From Thermoleophilaceae bacterium (lineage in GTDB: Bacteria > Actinomycetota > Thermoleophilia > Solirubrobacterales > Thermoleophilaceae), in assembly GCA_013695855.1 (NCBI GenBank), contig JACCZR010000186.1, forward strand, positions 1 to 7,522: 7,522 nt of DNA, read 5' to 3'. Shown here one piece after another: positions 1 to 6,571 of this stretch. The position numbers and the translations under genes are program-made. Under the pieces are notes generated by a model that searched no databases, was not told the DNA's origin, and saw only the letters and a list, made by a program, of their open reading frames with translations. Every line of letters begins with the position of its first letter. Within the stretch, counting starts at the first letter, position 1.

Positions 1-387
1 CGTCAGCTCGACGACGCCTTGGCCGCCGAGCTGGCCACCGAGCCGGAGGTCGCCCTGCTCTGCGGGCGCTACGAGGGCTTCGACGAACGCGTCCACGACC
101 ACCTGGCGACCGACGTGGTCTCGATCGGCCCCTACGTGCTGGCGGGCGGGGAGCTTGCCGCGATGGTGGTCTGCGACGCCGTTATCCGCAAGCTCCCGGG
201 GGCCCTCGGGCACGCCGAGAGCGTCGTCGAGGAGTCCTTCAGCCCCGCGCTCGAGGGTGCGCCCGAATACCCGCACTACACGAGGCCGGCCGAGTGGAGG
301 GGCCACGGGGTGCCGGAGGTGCTGCTGTCGGGCGATCACGCCCGGATCCGGGCGTGGCGCTTCGCTCAGGCCCGATCGCGCCGCTGA
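1..387 (+). CDS. trmD: tRNA (guanine-N1-)-methyltransferase TrmD, 5'-truncated by window edge
   Basis: TrmD methylates N1 of G37 in tRNAs with G at position 36, using S-adenosylmethionine, and so prevents +1 frameshifting. The frame is open from base 1, and about 128 C-terminal residues are present. By memory alignment to E. coli TrmD the visible part begins near residue 90. The family signatures are plain: CGRYEGFDERV (SAM/tRNA-binding knot region), SIGPYVLAGGEL (knot loop), the Asp of VVCDAVIRKLPG (matching the catalytic Asp169 region of the Haemophilus enzyme), YPHYTRP, and VPEVLLSGDHARIRAWR. The protein stops at ...QARSRR, soon after the last helix, so it lacks most of the C-terminal tail that E. 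coli TrmD carries beyond this point. It lies 57 bp upstream of rplS, the usual partner in rpsP-rimM-trmD-rplS operons. The identification is firm; the N-terminal half lies outside the window. Confidence 0.97.
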   Translation, partial: RQLDDALAAELATEPEVALLCGRYEGFDERVHDHLATDVVSIGPYVLAGGELAAMVVCDAVIRKLPGALGHAESVVEESFSPALEGAPEYPHYTRPAEWRGHGVPEVLLSGDHARIRAWRFAQARSRR

Positions 388-395
388 GCTCTCGC

Positions 396-401
396 TACCA
401 T
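396..401 (+). promoter_or_regulatory. Possible -10 element and leader before rplS
   Basis: TACCAT sits in the trmD-rplS gap and matches the box found just ahead of rnhB. Here the start codon is 43 bases further on, so transcription from it would give a short leader. The leader contains an inverted repeat GACGC (414-418) / GCGTC (432-436) immediately before the start. No convincing -35 is seen. rplS could equally be transcribed only by readthrough from trmD. Confidence 0.25.
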
Positions 402-444
402 TCTCCACCGCGCGACGCCTCGCCGGCGCCCGCGTCCTCTTGAT

Positions 445-1059
445 ATGAGCAGCGTGATCGACAGCATCGAGCGTGCCCAGCTTCGCCGGGTTCCCTTCTT
501 TGACGCGGGGGACCGCGTGCGCGTGCACTTTCAGGTGGTCGAGGGCACCCGCCGCCGCACCCAGGTCTTCGAGGGCACAGTGCTCAAGCGCCAAGGCTCG
601 GGCGCCCGGGAGACCTTCACGGTGCGAAAGCAGTCCTTCGGCGTGGGCGTGGAGCGCACGTTTCCCGTGCATTCCCCGAAGATCGAGCAGATCGAGGTGG
701 CCAGCCGCGGGGACGTCCGCCGAGCGAAGCTCTACTACCTGCGCGAGCGGGTCGGACGCCGGGCACGTGTGCGCGAGCGCCGGTTCACGGCCGCCGAGCT
801 GCAGGAGGGCGTGATGCCCCCTGCCGAGGAGCCGATGAGCGACGCGGCCGCCGCCGGTCTGCAGGAGGATGCCGCCGAGGTCTCGGATGGCGAGGCCGCG
901 CGCGAGGCGGAAGCGGGCCCTGAGACCGATGGCGCCGAGCCGACCGAGCACGAGGCCACGGGCGACGACGCCTCCGCCGACGTCGGCGACCGGCCCGAGT
1001 CCGAGGCCGGCGACGAGCCCGCGGCCGACGCCGAAGACCCGGCCGGCTCGCGCGGCTAG
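445..1059 (+). CDS. rplS: Ribosomal protein bL19 with long acidic C-terminal extension
   Basis: bL19 is a large-subunit protein at the 30S-50S interface. Residues 1-113 are the complete canonical protein: the basic, aromatic N-terminus with GDRVRVHFQVVEG, then FEGTVLKRQGSG, ETFTVRKQSFGVGVERTFP, SPKIEQIEV, and RRAKLYYLRERVGRRARVRER. The normal family length is about 115 residues, but this protein continues to residue 204. The extra 90 or so residues are rich in Ala, Glu and Asp, with roughly 28 acidic residues, three arginines and no lysine, and should be disordered. The stop is followed after 21 bp by lepB. The ATG has no obvious Shine-Dalgarno (it is preceded by TCCTCTTGAT). The assignment of the core is certain. 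The role of the tail is unknown; base composition is not out of line with the neighbours, so I see no sign of a frameshift or foreign insertion. Confidence 0.97.
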   Translation: MSSVIDSIERAQLRRVPFFDAGDRVRVHFQVVEGTRRRTQVFEGTVLKRQGSGARETFTVRKQSFGVGVERTFPVHSPKIEQIEVASRGDVRRAKLYYLRERVGRRARVRERRFTAAELQEGVMPPAEEPMSDAAAAGLQEDAAEVSDGEAAREAEAGPETDGAEPTEHEATGDDASADVGDRPESEAGDEPAADAEDPAGSRG

Positions 1060-1071
1060 CCAGGCCCGTCG

Positions 1072-1076
1072 GGAGG
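1072..1076 (+). promoter_or_regulatory. Shine-Dalgarno for lepB TTG start
   Basis: GGAGG, inside the run GGGAGGG at 1071-1077, lies 4 bases before the TTG at 1081. It decides the start, because no ATG or GTG occurs in frame before the catalytic region of LepB. Confidence 0.7.
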
Positions 1077-1080
1077 GACC

Positions 1081-1707
1081 TTGGCGCACACAAAGCAGCA
1101 CAGCGGGCGGAGCTCGCTCATCGAGCTCGTCACCATCGTCGGCCTTGCTCTGGGGCTTTTCCTCCTGATCCAGGGATTCCTCGTCAAGCCCTTCCGTATC
1201 CCCAGCGAGTCGATGGTCCCCACCCTCGAGGTGGGCCAGCGGGTCCTCGTGGACCGTGTGAGCTTTCGCTTCACCGACCCCGAGCGGGGCGACGTGGTGG
1301 TCTTCAAGCCGCCCCAAGGGGCCGACGACGATGAGTCGGGCGAGGCGAGGTGCGGTGCGCCGCGCGTAGAGGGCAGTGTCTGCTCCCGGCCGACTCCTCA
1401 GCGTTCGGACACCAACTTCATCAAGCGCGTGGTCGGCCTCCCAGGGGACAAGCTCAAGGTCATCAAGAACCGTGTCTACATCGGCGGCAAGCGCCTCGAC
1501 GAGACCTATATCGAGGCCGACTCAGCGTGCGACGACCTGTGCGAGCTGCCTCGGGAGGTCGAGATACCCCGTGGCCACTACTTCATGATGGGCGACAATC
1601 GCGGCGCGAGCCTCGACAGCCGCGCCTGGGGCCCGGTCCCCAAGAGCTGGCTGATCGGCCAGGCGTTCGCCACCTACTGGCCGCCCGGCAAGATAGGCAC
1701 CCTCTAG
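1081..1707 (+). CDS. lepB: Signal peptidase I
   Basis: Type I signal peptidase, a membrane-anchored Ser/Lys protease that cleaves leader peptides from exported proteins on the outer face of the membrane. It has 208 aa. A single N-terminal transmembrane segment lies at about residues 13-33. Box B is PSESMVPTL with nucleophile Ser44. The general-base lysine is Lys115 in FIKRVVGLPGD (box D). Box E is GHYFMMGDNRGASLDSRAWGPV at 165-186. Between the catalytic Ser and Lys is a hydrophilic insert (about 80-110) with Cys91 and Cys101; a second pair, Cys150 and Cys154, lies in SACDDLCELP. These extracytoplasmic cysteines could form disulfides (inference). The start is TTG, supported by the upstream GGAGG. 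It probably shares a transcript with rplS, 21 bp upstream. Confidence 0.96.
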   Translation: MAHTKQHSGRSSLIELVTIVGLALGLFLLIQGFLVKPFRIPSESMVPTLEVGQRVLVDRVSFRFTDPERGDVVVFKPPQGADDDESGEARCGAPRVEGSVCSRPTPQRSDTNFIKRVVGLPGDKLKVIKNRVYIGGKRLDETYIEADSACDDLCELPREVEIPRGHYFMMGDNRGASLDSRAWGPVPKSWLIGQAFATYWPPGKIGTL

Positions 1708-1787
1708 GCAGACCTTCGGACAGGCGTACTCGCCGCAAGTAGCGGGCTATAGGCGGTCGTTCGCGTCCCAGCCGCCGCACCCCGCCG

Positions 1788-1793
1788 TACCAT
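1788..1793 (+). promoter_or_regulatory. Candidate -10 element for leaderless rnhB
   Basis: TACCAT is separated by 9 bases from the ATG at 1803. This places the expected transcription start at or within three bases of the start codon, and no Shine-Dalgarno is present. The 95-bp lepB-rnhB spacer shows no other clear element and no recognisable -35. Confidence 0.4.
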
Positions 1794-1802
1794 CGGCCCG
1801 CG

Positions 1803-2495
1803 ATGGCGGCCCCCGAGACCACCAAGGCGGCACGCAAGCGGCGCCGTCGGGCGCCTTTGCGGGGGCGAAGGCTCTTCGCTTTCGACCGCGAGCAGGGCGC
1901 CCGCTTCGTGGCCGGCGCCGACGAGGCAGGGCGCGGCTCACTGGCGGGCCCACTCGTGGCCGCGGCCGTTCTCTTCGATCTCGAGCGCCTGACGCTCGCC
2001 GACCGTCGTGCGCTCGCCCGCCTCAACGACTCCAAGCAGCACACCGTGGCGGGGCGCGAGGAGCTCTACCCACTGGTGCTGCGCGCGGCGGCGAAGGCGA
2101 CGGTGGTCAGCCGTTGCGTACGCCGGATCGACAGCTACGGCCTGCACCGCTCGAACCTCGACGCCCTGCGCTCCGGCCTGCTCGCCGTGGCGTGTGAGGG
2201 GACCGTCTGCCTCGTGGACGGCTTCAGGGTCGGCGACCTGCCGTACGAGCAGCGGGCGGTGGTGGACGGCGACTGCCGCAGCGCGGCGATAGCCGCTGCA
2301 TCGGTTCTCGCCAAGGTGACCCGCGATCGCTACATGAGGCGTGCCGCGGAGCGCCATCCCCGTTGGGACTTCCAGACCAACGTCGGCTATTCGACGCCCG
2401 AGCACCGCGCGGCGATCAAGGCGCACGGAATCTCGCCGCTGCATCGGCTGTCCTTCCAGTCGATCGCCTACCAGCAACTGGCGCTCGAGGGCTAG
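1803..2495 (+). CDS. rnhB: Ribonuclease HII
   Basis: RNase HII cuts RNA in RNA-DNA hybrids and starts removal of single ribonucleotides misincorporated into DNA. It has 230 aa. The catalytic DEDD set is visible: Asp40 and Glu41 in GADEAGRG, Asp139 in CLVDGFR, and Asp175 in AKVTRDRYM. The GRG motif (43-45) and the conserved Tyr196 in NVGYSTPEH, which senses the ribonucleotide 2'-OH at the junction, are also present, as is the AAASVLAKVTRD helix. The N-terminus (residues 8-23) is a basic Arg/Lys tail ahead of the fold, so a shorter start inside it cannot be excluded, but no better-placed start codon is obvious and the ATG has a -10-like box at leaderless distance. It ends 20 bp from the convergent yraN stop. 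Confidence 0.96.
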   Translation: MAAPETTKAARKRRRRAPLRGRRLFAFDREQGARFVAGADEAGRGSLAGPLVAAAVLFDLERLTLADRRALARLNDSKQHTVAGREELYPLVLRAAAKATVVSRCVRRIDSYGLHRSNLDALRSGLLAVACEGTVCLVDGFRVGDLPYEQRAVVDGDCRSAAIAAASVLAKVTRDRYMRRAAERHPRWDFQTNVGYSTPEHRAAIKAHGISPLHRLSFQSIAYQQLALEG

Positions 2496-2502
2496 GGCCC
2501 TC
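2487..2502. terminator. Candidate hairpin between convergent rnhB and yraN
   Basis: A perfect 6-bp inverted repeat, GAGGGC (2487-2492) / GCCCTC (2497-2502), with loop TAGG includes the rnhB stop codon. It lies at the junction of two converging genes, where a bidirectional terminator would be expected. There is no T-run on either side, so intrinsic termination would be weak. Chance formation is possible at this GC content. Confidence 0.35.
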
Positions 2503-2515
2503 CCTTCGCGCGAGG

Positions 2516-2893
2516 TCAGAACGCGGCCTCGACGTGGTCGAGCTCGATCAGCCGGCCGCGGCCGTCGAGGATGATCCCTATGGCATCGAAGCGCAGCTCG
2601 GCCGGTCGCGGCCCTCCGGGACCTCGCTCTGCCAGCCACTGGCGGGCCATGCGCCGGACCTGCGAGCGCTTGGCTTGGCCCACCGCGGCGAGGGGACCGA
2701 TCCCCGCTCTGCGGCCCACCCGTGTCTTGACCTCGCAGATGACCAGGTAGCGCGAGTCGGCGGCTACGAGGTCGAGCTCTCCGTGCCGGGTGCGGAAGTT
2801 GCGCGCGATCACCGAGTAGCCGTGCGCCTCGAGGTGCCGGCAGGCAAGCGTCTCGCCGAGCGCCCCGAGCCGCTGTCGGTGGTCCGATCTCAC
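2516..2893 (-). CDS. yraN: YraN/UPF0102 family protein (endonuclease-like fold), inverted
   Basis: A member of the UPF0102 family, small proteins with a restriction-endonuclease-like fold whose cellular substrate is not established. I place the start at the GTG at 2893, giving 125 aa, the usual family size. Visible motifs are GALGE (10-14), GELDLVA with Glu39/Asp41, and VICEVKTR with Glu54/Lys56, which together form the PD-(D/E)xK-type site. AVGQAKRSQVRR (69-80) follows, then RFDAIGI. A longer GTG start at 3010 (164 aa) would add residues unlike the family and run across the comM promoter region. The chosen GTG also has TAACGT 8 bases upstream. The gene lies in its usual place between rnhB and comM but on the opposite strand, so it cannot share their transcript. 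Confidence 0.9.
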   Translation of the reverse strand: MRSDHRQRLGALGETLACRHLEAHGYSVIARNFRTRHGELDLVAADSRYLVICEVKTRVGRRAGIGPLAAVGQAKRSQVRRMARQWLAERGPGGPRPAELRFDAIGIILDGRGRLIELDHVEAAF

Positions 2894-2901
2894 GTCGCGC
2901 C

Positions 2902-2907
2902 ACGTTA
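2902..2907 (-). promoter_or_regulatory. Candidate -10 element for leaderless yraN
   Basis: Read on the minus strand, CCTAACGT gives the box TAACGT 8 bases before the GTG at 2893. This matches the spacing ahead of comM, thiD and rnhB. The 152 bp between the yraN and comM starts (2894-3045) therefore look like a divergent promoter region. No -35 is recognisable on either strand. Confidence 0.35.
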
Positions 2908-3032
2908 GGTCGACGCGGCGCACGTGTGGGTTACCTGGGTGACGGCTCCGCACCAAGTCGCGTCGGCGACGTGCGGTGGCCAGGAGTAGCCCATCTTTCG
3001 CCTCCGTCACTCACGCGTCACACGGCCCCGCC

Positions 3033-3038
3033 TAGCTT
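3033..3038 (+). promoter_or_regulatory. Candidate -10 element for leaderless comM
   Basis: TAGCTT, in the context CCTAGCTT, lies 7 bases before the GTG at 3046. This supports that codon as both transcription and translation start. There is no Shine-Dalgarno. Confidence 0.4.
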
Positions 3039-3045
3039 CCCCGCC

Positions 3046-4569
3046 GTGCTCGCCTCGGTCGCCACCTTCACCCTCGACGGGATCAGCAGCCGCGAGGTCA
3101 CGGTCGAAGTCGACGCCCGCCGCGGCCTTCCGACCTTCACGCTCGTGGGCCTGGCCGATCGAGCGGTGCGCGAGTCGCGCGAGCGCGTACGCGCGGCGCT
3201 CCTGAACTCGGGGCTCGACTTCCCTCAGCAGCGGCTGGCGGCGAACCTCGCGCCCGCGCACGTTCACAAGCACGGCGCGAGCTTCGACCTCGCGATCGCC
3301 GTGGGCCTGCTCGCCGCTACGGGGCAGGTGCCACACGAGCGGCTGGCTTCGCACGCGGTGTGCGGAGAGCTCTCGCTCAGCGGCCGGCTGCGGCCCGTCC
3401 GGGGCGCGCTTGCCTTTGCCGTCGGCGCGCGGCACGCCGGCTACGAGCACCTGATCGTCCCGGAGGAGAACGCCGAGGAGGCGGCCCTGGTGAGCGAGGT
3501 CGAGGTGCTCCCCGTTCCCGACCTTGCGCGTATCGTCGACCTGCTTCGAGGTGAGTGGGCCCCTCTGGCGCCAGTCGCCGGCCGACGGGTGTTCCAGCCG
3601 CCGCCGCCGTCGGAGCTCGAGCTGGGGGAGGTGCGCGGCCACGCCGACGCCAAGCGCGCTCTCGAGATCGCGGCGGCTGGTGGTCACAACCTGCTCATGA
3701 TCGGCCCTCCTGGAGCCGGCAAGACCATGTTGGCCCGCCGGCTTCCGGCCATCCTGCCGCCCCTCTCCTTCGAGGAGGCCCTGGAGGTCACGCAGATCCA
3801 CAGTGTGGCCGGCCTGGCTCCGGGAGGGCTGGTGGACAGGCGGCCCTTTCGCTCGCCACACCACACCGTCTCGGCACAGGGCCTCGTGGGAGGTGCCAGC
3901 CCACCGCGTCCGGGGGAGCTCACGCTTGCCCACCGGGGGGTCCTGTTCCTCGATGAGCTGGCGGAGTTCTCCCGAGCCGCGCTCGACGCCATGCGCCAGC
4001 CGCTCGAGGAGGGGGTGGTCGAGATCGTGCGTGGACAGCGCTCGGTCTCCTTCCCCGCGCGGGGGATGCTCGTAGCCGCATGCAACGACTGTCCCTGCGG
4101 TCGGCCCGCGGTCTGCAGCTGCTCCGACCTCGAGCTGTCGCGGTACCTGCGCCGCCTGAGCGGACCGCTCCTGGACCGGATCGACTTGGTCTGCCAGATC
4201 GAGGCGGTGCCCACCGTCGAGCTGGTCACCGGGCCCGACCGCAGCCGGGGCACGAGCTCCGCGGAGGTTCGCGATCAGGTCGCTCGAGCGCGCCGGCGAC
4301 AAGTCGACCGGCTGGCATCCACCGGCGCCCACTGCAACGCGGATATGGACGGATCTCTGACCCGCCGCCTCGTGGAGCTGTCCAGCGACGCGGCGGCCTC
4401 CCTGTTGGGGCTCAGCCAGGGTGCGGCCCTGAGCGGTCGAGGACACGATCGGGTCCTCCGGGTGGCACGGACGATCGCCGACCTCGCGGTACGCGAGGAA
4501 GTCGAGGCTCGGGACGTTGAAGAGGCGCTCGGCTACCGGCTGTCCCCGTTCGGGAGGGTGGCGGCGTGA
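3046..4569 (+). CDS. comM: ComM/YifB AAA+ ATPase (branch-migration helicase)
   Basis: ComM is a hexameric AAA+ helicase that helps integrate taken-up DNA by branch migration during natural transformation. The GTG at 3046 gives 507 aa beginning VLASVATFTLDGI, which is where family members start; the frame stays open to 2926 but the extra residues are unlike the family. The N-terminal ChlI-like/Lon-type domain (about 1-170) carries VEVDARRGLPTFTLVGLADRAVRESRERV. The AAA+ core has Walker A GPPGAGKT (220-227), FRSPHHTVS (268-276), Walker B VLFLDE (299-304), and the arginine-finger segment SGPLLDRIDL with Arg378. A cysteine cluster (Cys346, 349, 351, 357, 359) resembles the family's CPCG...CxC zinc-like motif. 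The C-terminal Mg-chelatase-type domain ends with RVLRVARTIADL and EEALGYR. It overlaps dprA by 4 bp (GTGA). Confidence 0.96.
   Translation: MLASVATFTLDGISSREVTVEVDARRGLPTFTLVGLADRAVRESRERVRAALLNSGLDFPQQRLAANLAPAHVHKHGASFDLAIAVGLLAATGQVPHERLASHAVCGELSLSGRLRPVRGALAFAVGARHAGYEHLIVPEENAEEAALVSEVEVLPVPDLARIVDLLRGEWAPLAPVAGRRVFQPPPPSELELGEVRGHADAKRALEIAAAGGHNLLMIGPPGAGKTMLARRLPAILPPLSFEEALEVTQIHSVAGLAPGGLVDRRPFRSPHHTVSAQGLVGGASPPRPGELTLAHRGVLFLDELAEFSRAALDAMRQPLEEGVVEIVRGQRSVSFPARGMLVAACNDCPCGRPAVCSCSDLELSRYLRRLSGPLLDRIDLVCQIEAVPTVELVTGPDRSRGTSSAEVRDQVARARRRQVDRLASTGAHCNADMDGSLTRRLVELSSDAAASLLGLSQGAALSGRGHDRVLRVARTIADLAVREEVEARDVEEALGYRLSPFGRVAA
4553..4557 (+). promoter_or_regulatory. Shine-Dalgarno for dprA inside comM
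   Basis: GGAGG, within GGGAGGG near the end of comM, lies 8 bases before the dprA GTG at 4566. Together with the GTGA stop/start overlap it indicates translational coupling of comM and dprA. Confidence 0.75.
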
Positions 4570-5705
4570 ACGCGGCGGCCGGGGCGTGCTCGGGCTGCCT
4601 TCGCCGTAGTCTCCTCATCGGGCGTCTCGCCCCGAGGATCGCCGGGCTCTTGGGAAAGCCTCCGGAGAAGCGGAAGGGCGGCCTCCTGGGGCTTGGCTGC
4701 GAGGAGCTGGTCGAAGCCCTGGTGGTGCCCGCAGAGCGGCACGACGTTCGGAGGTGGCTCGAGGAGCTGGACCTCGATGCGGTGAGCGCCGAGCTCGACG
4801 AAGCCGGCATCGAGGCCGTGTGCCGCCACTGCCAGCCCTACCCGACCGCGCTCGCGTTCGCGGCGGACCCGCCACCGGTCCTGTGGCTGCTGGGCGGCCG
4901 CCAGCGCCTCGCCGACGCGCTCAGCGCCCCGGTGGTCACCGTGGTGGGGACCCGCAAGCCTTCGCCCTACGGACGCGAGATCGCTTACGCGCTCGGGCGC
5001 GACCTCGCGGCGGCTGGTGTGACCGTGGTGAGCGGGCTCGCGCTGGGCATAGATGCCGCTGCCCACCGTGGGGCCCTGGACGGGCGGCGAGCATCGTCGA
5101 TCGCGGTGATGGCCAATGGCCCTGACGTGCCCTATCCGCGGACGAACACCCTGCTCTGGCGCCGCCTGGTCGACGACTCGGTGGTGATGTCCGAGCTTCC
5201 GCCGGGTCTGCGCCCCTACCGCTGGAGCTTTCCGGCCCGCAACCGGATCATGGCGGCGACCGCCGAGCTGACGGTGGTGGTGGAGGCCGCGGAGCCTTCG
5301 GGCTCGCTCATCACCGCGCGATTCGCCGGCCAGCTCGGCAGGGGGGTCGCGGCGGTGCCCGGACGGGTGACCTCCTGGTCGGCCGCCGGCGCCAACGGCC
5401 TGCTGCGCGACGGGGCAGCGGTCGTCCGGGGGGCGCAGGACGTGCTCGCCGAGTTGGCGCCGGATTCGCGCGCGATGTTGAGAGGGCCTCGCGACCTGCC
5501 CGAGCCGGCGAACGAGGTTTCGGCGCTGGACCCCGCCGCGAGGCGGGTCCTGGAAGCCGTCGAGAGCGAGGAGGGGCTCGAGGCGATCGGGCGCCGAGCC
5601 CGTCTGGCGGCGTCGGATGTGCGTAGCGCGCTCGCGCGGTTGGAGGGGGCGGGGCTCGTGCTCCGGGACCCGTTGGGGCGCTACCTGAGGCGAGCCGGAG
5701 GTTGA
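4566..5705 (+). CDS. dprA: DNA-processing protein DprA (Smf) with N-terminal CxxC pairs
   Basis: DprA binds incoming single-stranded DNA and loads RecA during transformation; it is also found in genomes with no known competence. It has 379 aa. The extended Rossmann fold spans about 100-300: VVTVVGTRKPSPYG (123-136), VVSGLALGIDAAAHRGAL (154-171), DVPYPRTN (187-194), SELPPG, FPARNRIMA (222-230), VVVEAAEPSGSLITAR, and AANGLLRDGAAVV-like residues near 275-287. A C-terminal winged-helix (DprA_WH-like) domain covers about 320-375. The N-terminal region (1-95) holds two CxxC motifs, Cys8/Cys11 and Cys86/Cys89, flanking a helical segment, which suggests a bound metal (inference). The GTG start has a good Shine-Dalgarno and overlaps the comM stop. 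The gene stops 23 bp before thiD. Confidence 0.95.
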   Translation: MNAAAGACSGCLRRSLLIGRLAPRIAGLLGKPPEKRKGGLLGLGCEELVEALVVPAERHDVRRWLEELDLDAVSAELDEAGIEAVCRHCQPYPTALAFAADPPPVLWLLGGRQRLADALSAPVVTVVGTRKPSPYGREIAYALGRDLAAAGVTVVSGLALGIDAAAHRGALDGRRASSIAVMANGPDVPYPRTNTLLWRRLVDDSVVMSELPPGLRPYRWSFPARNRIMAATAELTVVVEAAEPSGSLITARFAGQLGRGVAAVPGRVTSWSAAGANGLLRDGAAVVRGAQDVLAELAPDSRAMLRGPRDLPEPANEVSALDPAARRVLEAVESEEGLEAIGRRARLAASDVRSALARLEGAGLVLRDPLGRYLRRAGG

Positions 5706-5716
5706 GGTGCTCGGCC

Positions 5717-5722
5717 TATCCT
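5717..5722 (+). promoter_or_regulatory. Candidate -10 element for leaderless thiD
   Basis: TATCCT, in the context CCTATCCT, is exactly 6 bases from the GTG at 5729, so the predicted transcription start is the start codon itself. The dprA-thiD gap is too short for a TPP riboswitch, and none of its conserved boxes is seen. Confidence 0.45.
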
Positions 5723-5728
5723 CGCCCC

Positions 5729-6514
5729 GTGACCCCCGTTGCCCGAGTCCTCTCCATCGCAGGCTCCGACTCCGGCGCGGGCGCGGGCATCCAGGCCGAC
5801 CTCAAAGCGATGGCTCGCTGCGGGGTGCACGGAATGTCCGCCCTCACCGCGGTGACCGCTCAGAACACGGTGGCGGTGACCGCGGTTCATTCGCTTCCCG
5901 CTCAGGCCATCGTCGAGCAGGTCCGGGCCGTGGCGGACGACATCGGCGTGGACGCGGTGAAGATCGGCATGGTCGGCTCCGCGGAGGCCGTTATGGCTGT
6001 GGGGCAGGCACTCGAGCTGGTGGGCGCGGCGCCGATCGTGCTCGATCCGGTGATGGTCAGCGAGAGTGGCGCCCGCCTGCTCGCGCCCGACGCAGAGCAG
6101 GCGCTGCGTGAGCAGCTGGTGCCGCGGGCCGCCGTGGTCACGCCCAATCTCACCGAGGCCGCGGTGCTGGCAGGCGCGGAGGGGGAGGCGGAGCACCTGG
6201 CTCGCCTCGTGCGCGCGCTCGGCCCGGGCGCGGTGGTAGTCACCGGGGGACATCGCGAGGAGGCGACCGACCTCTTCTTCGATGGCGAGCGCCTGGAGGC
6301 CTTACCCGGAGAGCGCCACCCCGACGGCGCGGCTCACGGCTCGGGATGCACCCACTCGTCGGCCCTCGCCTCGGGCCTGGCGCTGGGCATGGACGAGCTC
6401 GAAGCGGCCCGCTTCGCCCGGCAGGTCGCCGGAGACGCCGTGCGCGACGGGCTCCGTGAGCTGGGCCGCGGGGTCGGCCCGGTCAACGCGCTGGGCGTCG
6501 GGCGGCGAAACTGA
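5729..6514 (+). CDS. thiD: Hydroxymethylpyrimidine/phosphomethylpyrimidine kinase ThiD
   Basis: ThiD phosphorylates HMP and then HMP-phosphate to HMP-pyrophosphate, the pyrimidine donor for thiamine synthesis, in the cytoplasm. From the GTG at 5729 the protein has 261 aa, close to E. coli ThiD. Ribokinase-family motifs are complete: AGSDSGAGAGIQADLKA (11-27), AVTAQNT (41-47), VKIGMVGS (77-84), VLDPVM (104-109) with SGARLL, VTPNLTEA (137-144), VTGGH (171-175), and the anion-hole motif HGSGCTHSSALASG (203-216) with Cys207. A TTG at 5702 would add nine residues unlike the family and lacks a well-spaced ribosome site. No other thiamine genes are in the window. I expect a stand-alone ThiD rather than a ThiD-ThiE fusion, because the frame ends just after the kinase domain. 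Confidence 0.95.
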   Translation: MTPVARVLSIAGSDSGAGAGIQADLKAMARCGVHGMSALTAVTAQNTVAVTAVHSLPAQAIVEQVRAVADDIGVDAVKIGMVGSAEAVMAVGQALELVGAAPIVLDPVMVSESGARLLAPDAEQALREQLVPRAAVVTPNLTEAAVLAGAEGEAEHLARLVRALGPGAVVVTGGHREEATDLFFDGERLEALPGERHPDGAAHGSGCTHSSALASGLALGMDELEAARFARQVAGDAVRDGLRELGRGVGPVNALGVGRRN

Positions 6515-6571
6515 GGCCCGGCGCGCTTTCGGGGGACACCGCCAGCCGGTCGCCGCGGGGCAAACCGTTTC

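Noticed and set aside
1..20. Start of window shares CAGCTCGACG-like bases with the terminal repeat, hinting at a circular contig
   Set aside because: Only about nine bases agree; the start is inside trmD and the end repeats an internal site, not the start. The sequence is not circular by overlap.
1938..2903. Minus-strand open frame of 321 codons across rnhB and yraN
   Set aside because: It lies antisense to rnhB and in a different frame over yraN, both of which have catalytic motifs in their own frames.
3007..4446. Long minus-strand open frame (479 codons) opposite comM
   Set aside because: Its translation is low-complexity Arg/Gly/Glu-rich with no recognisable motif, and it mirrors a fully diagnostic ComM on the + strand. 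Such antisense frames are common in GC-rich genes.
5702..5729. TPP riboswitch ahead of thiD
   Set aside because: The dprA-thiD gap is 23 bp, far too short, and the upstream coding sequence shows none of the conserved riboswitch boxes.
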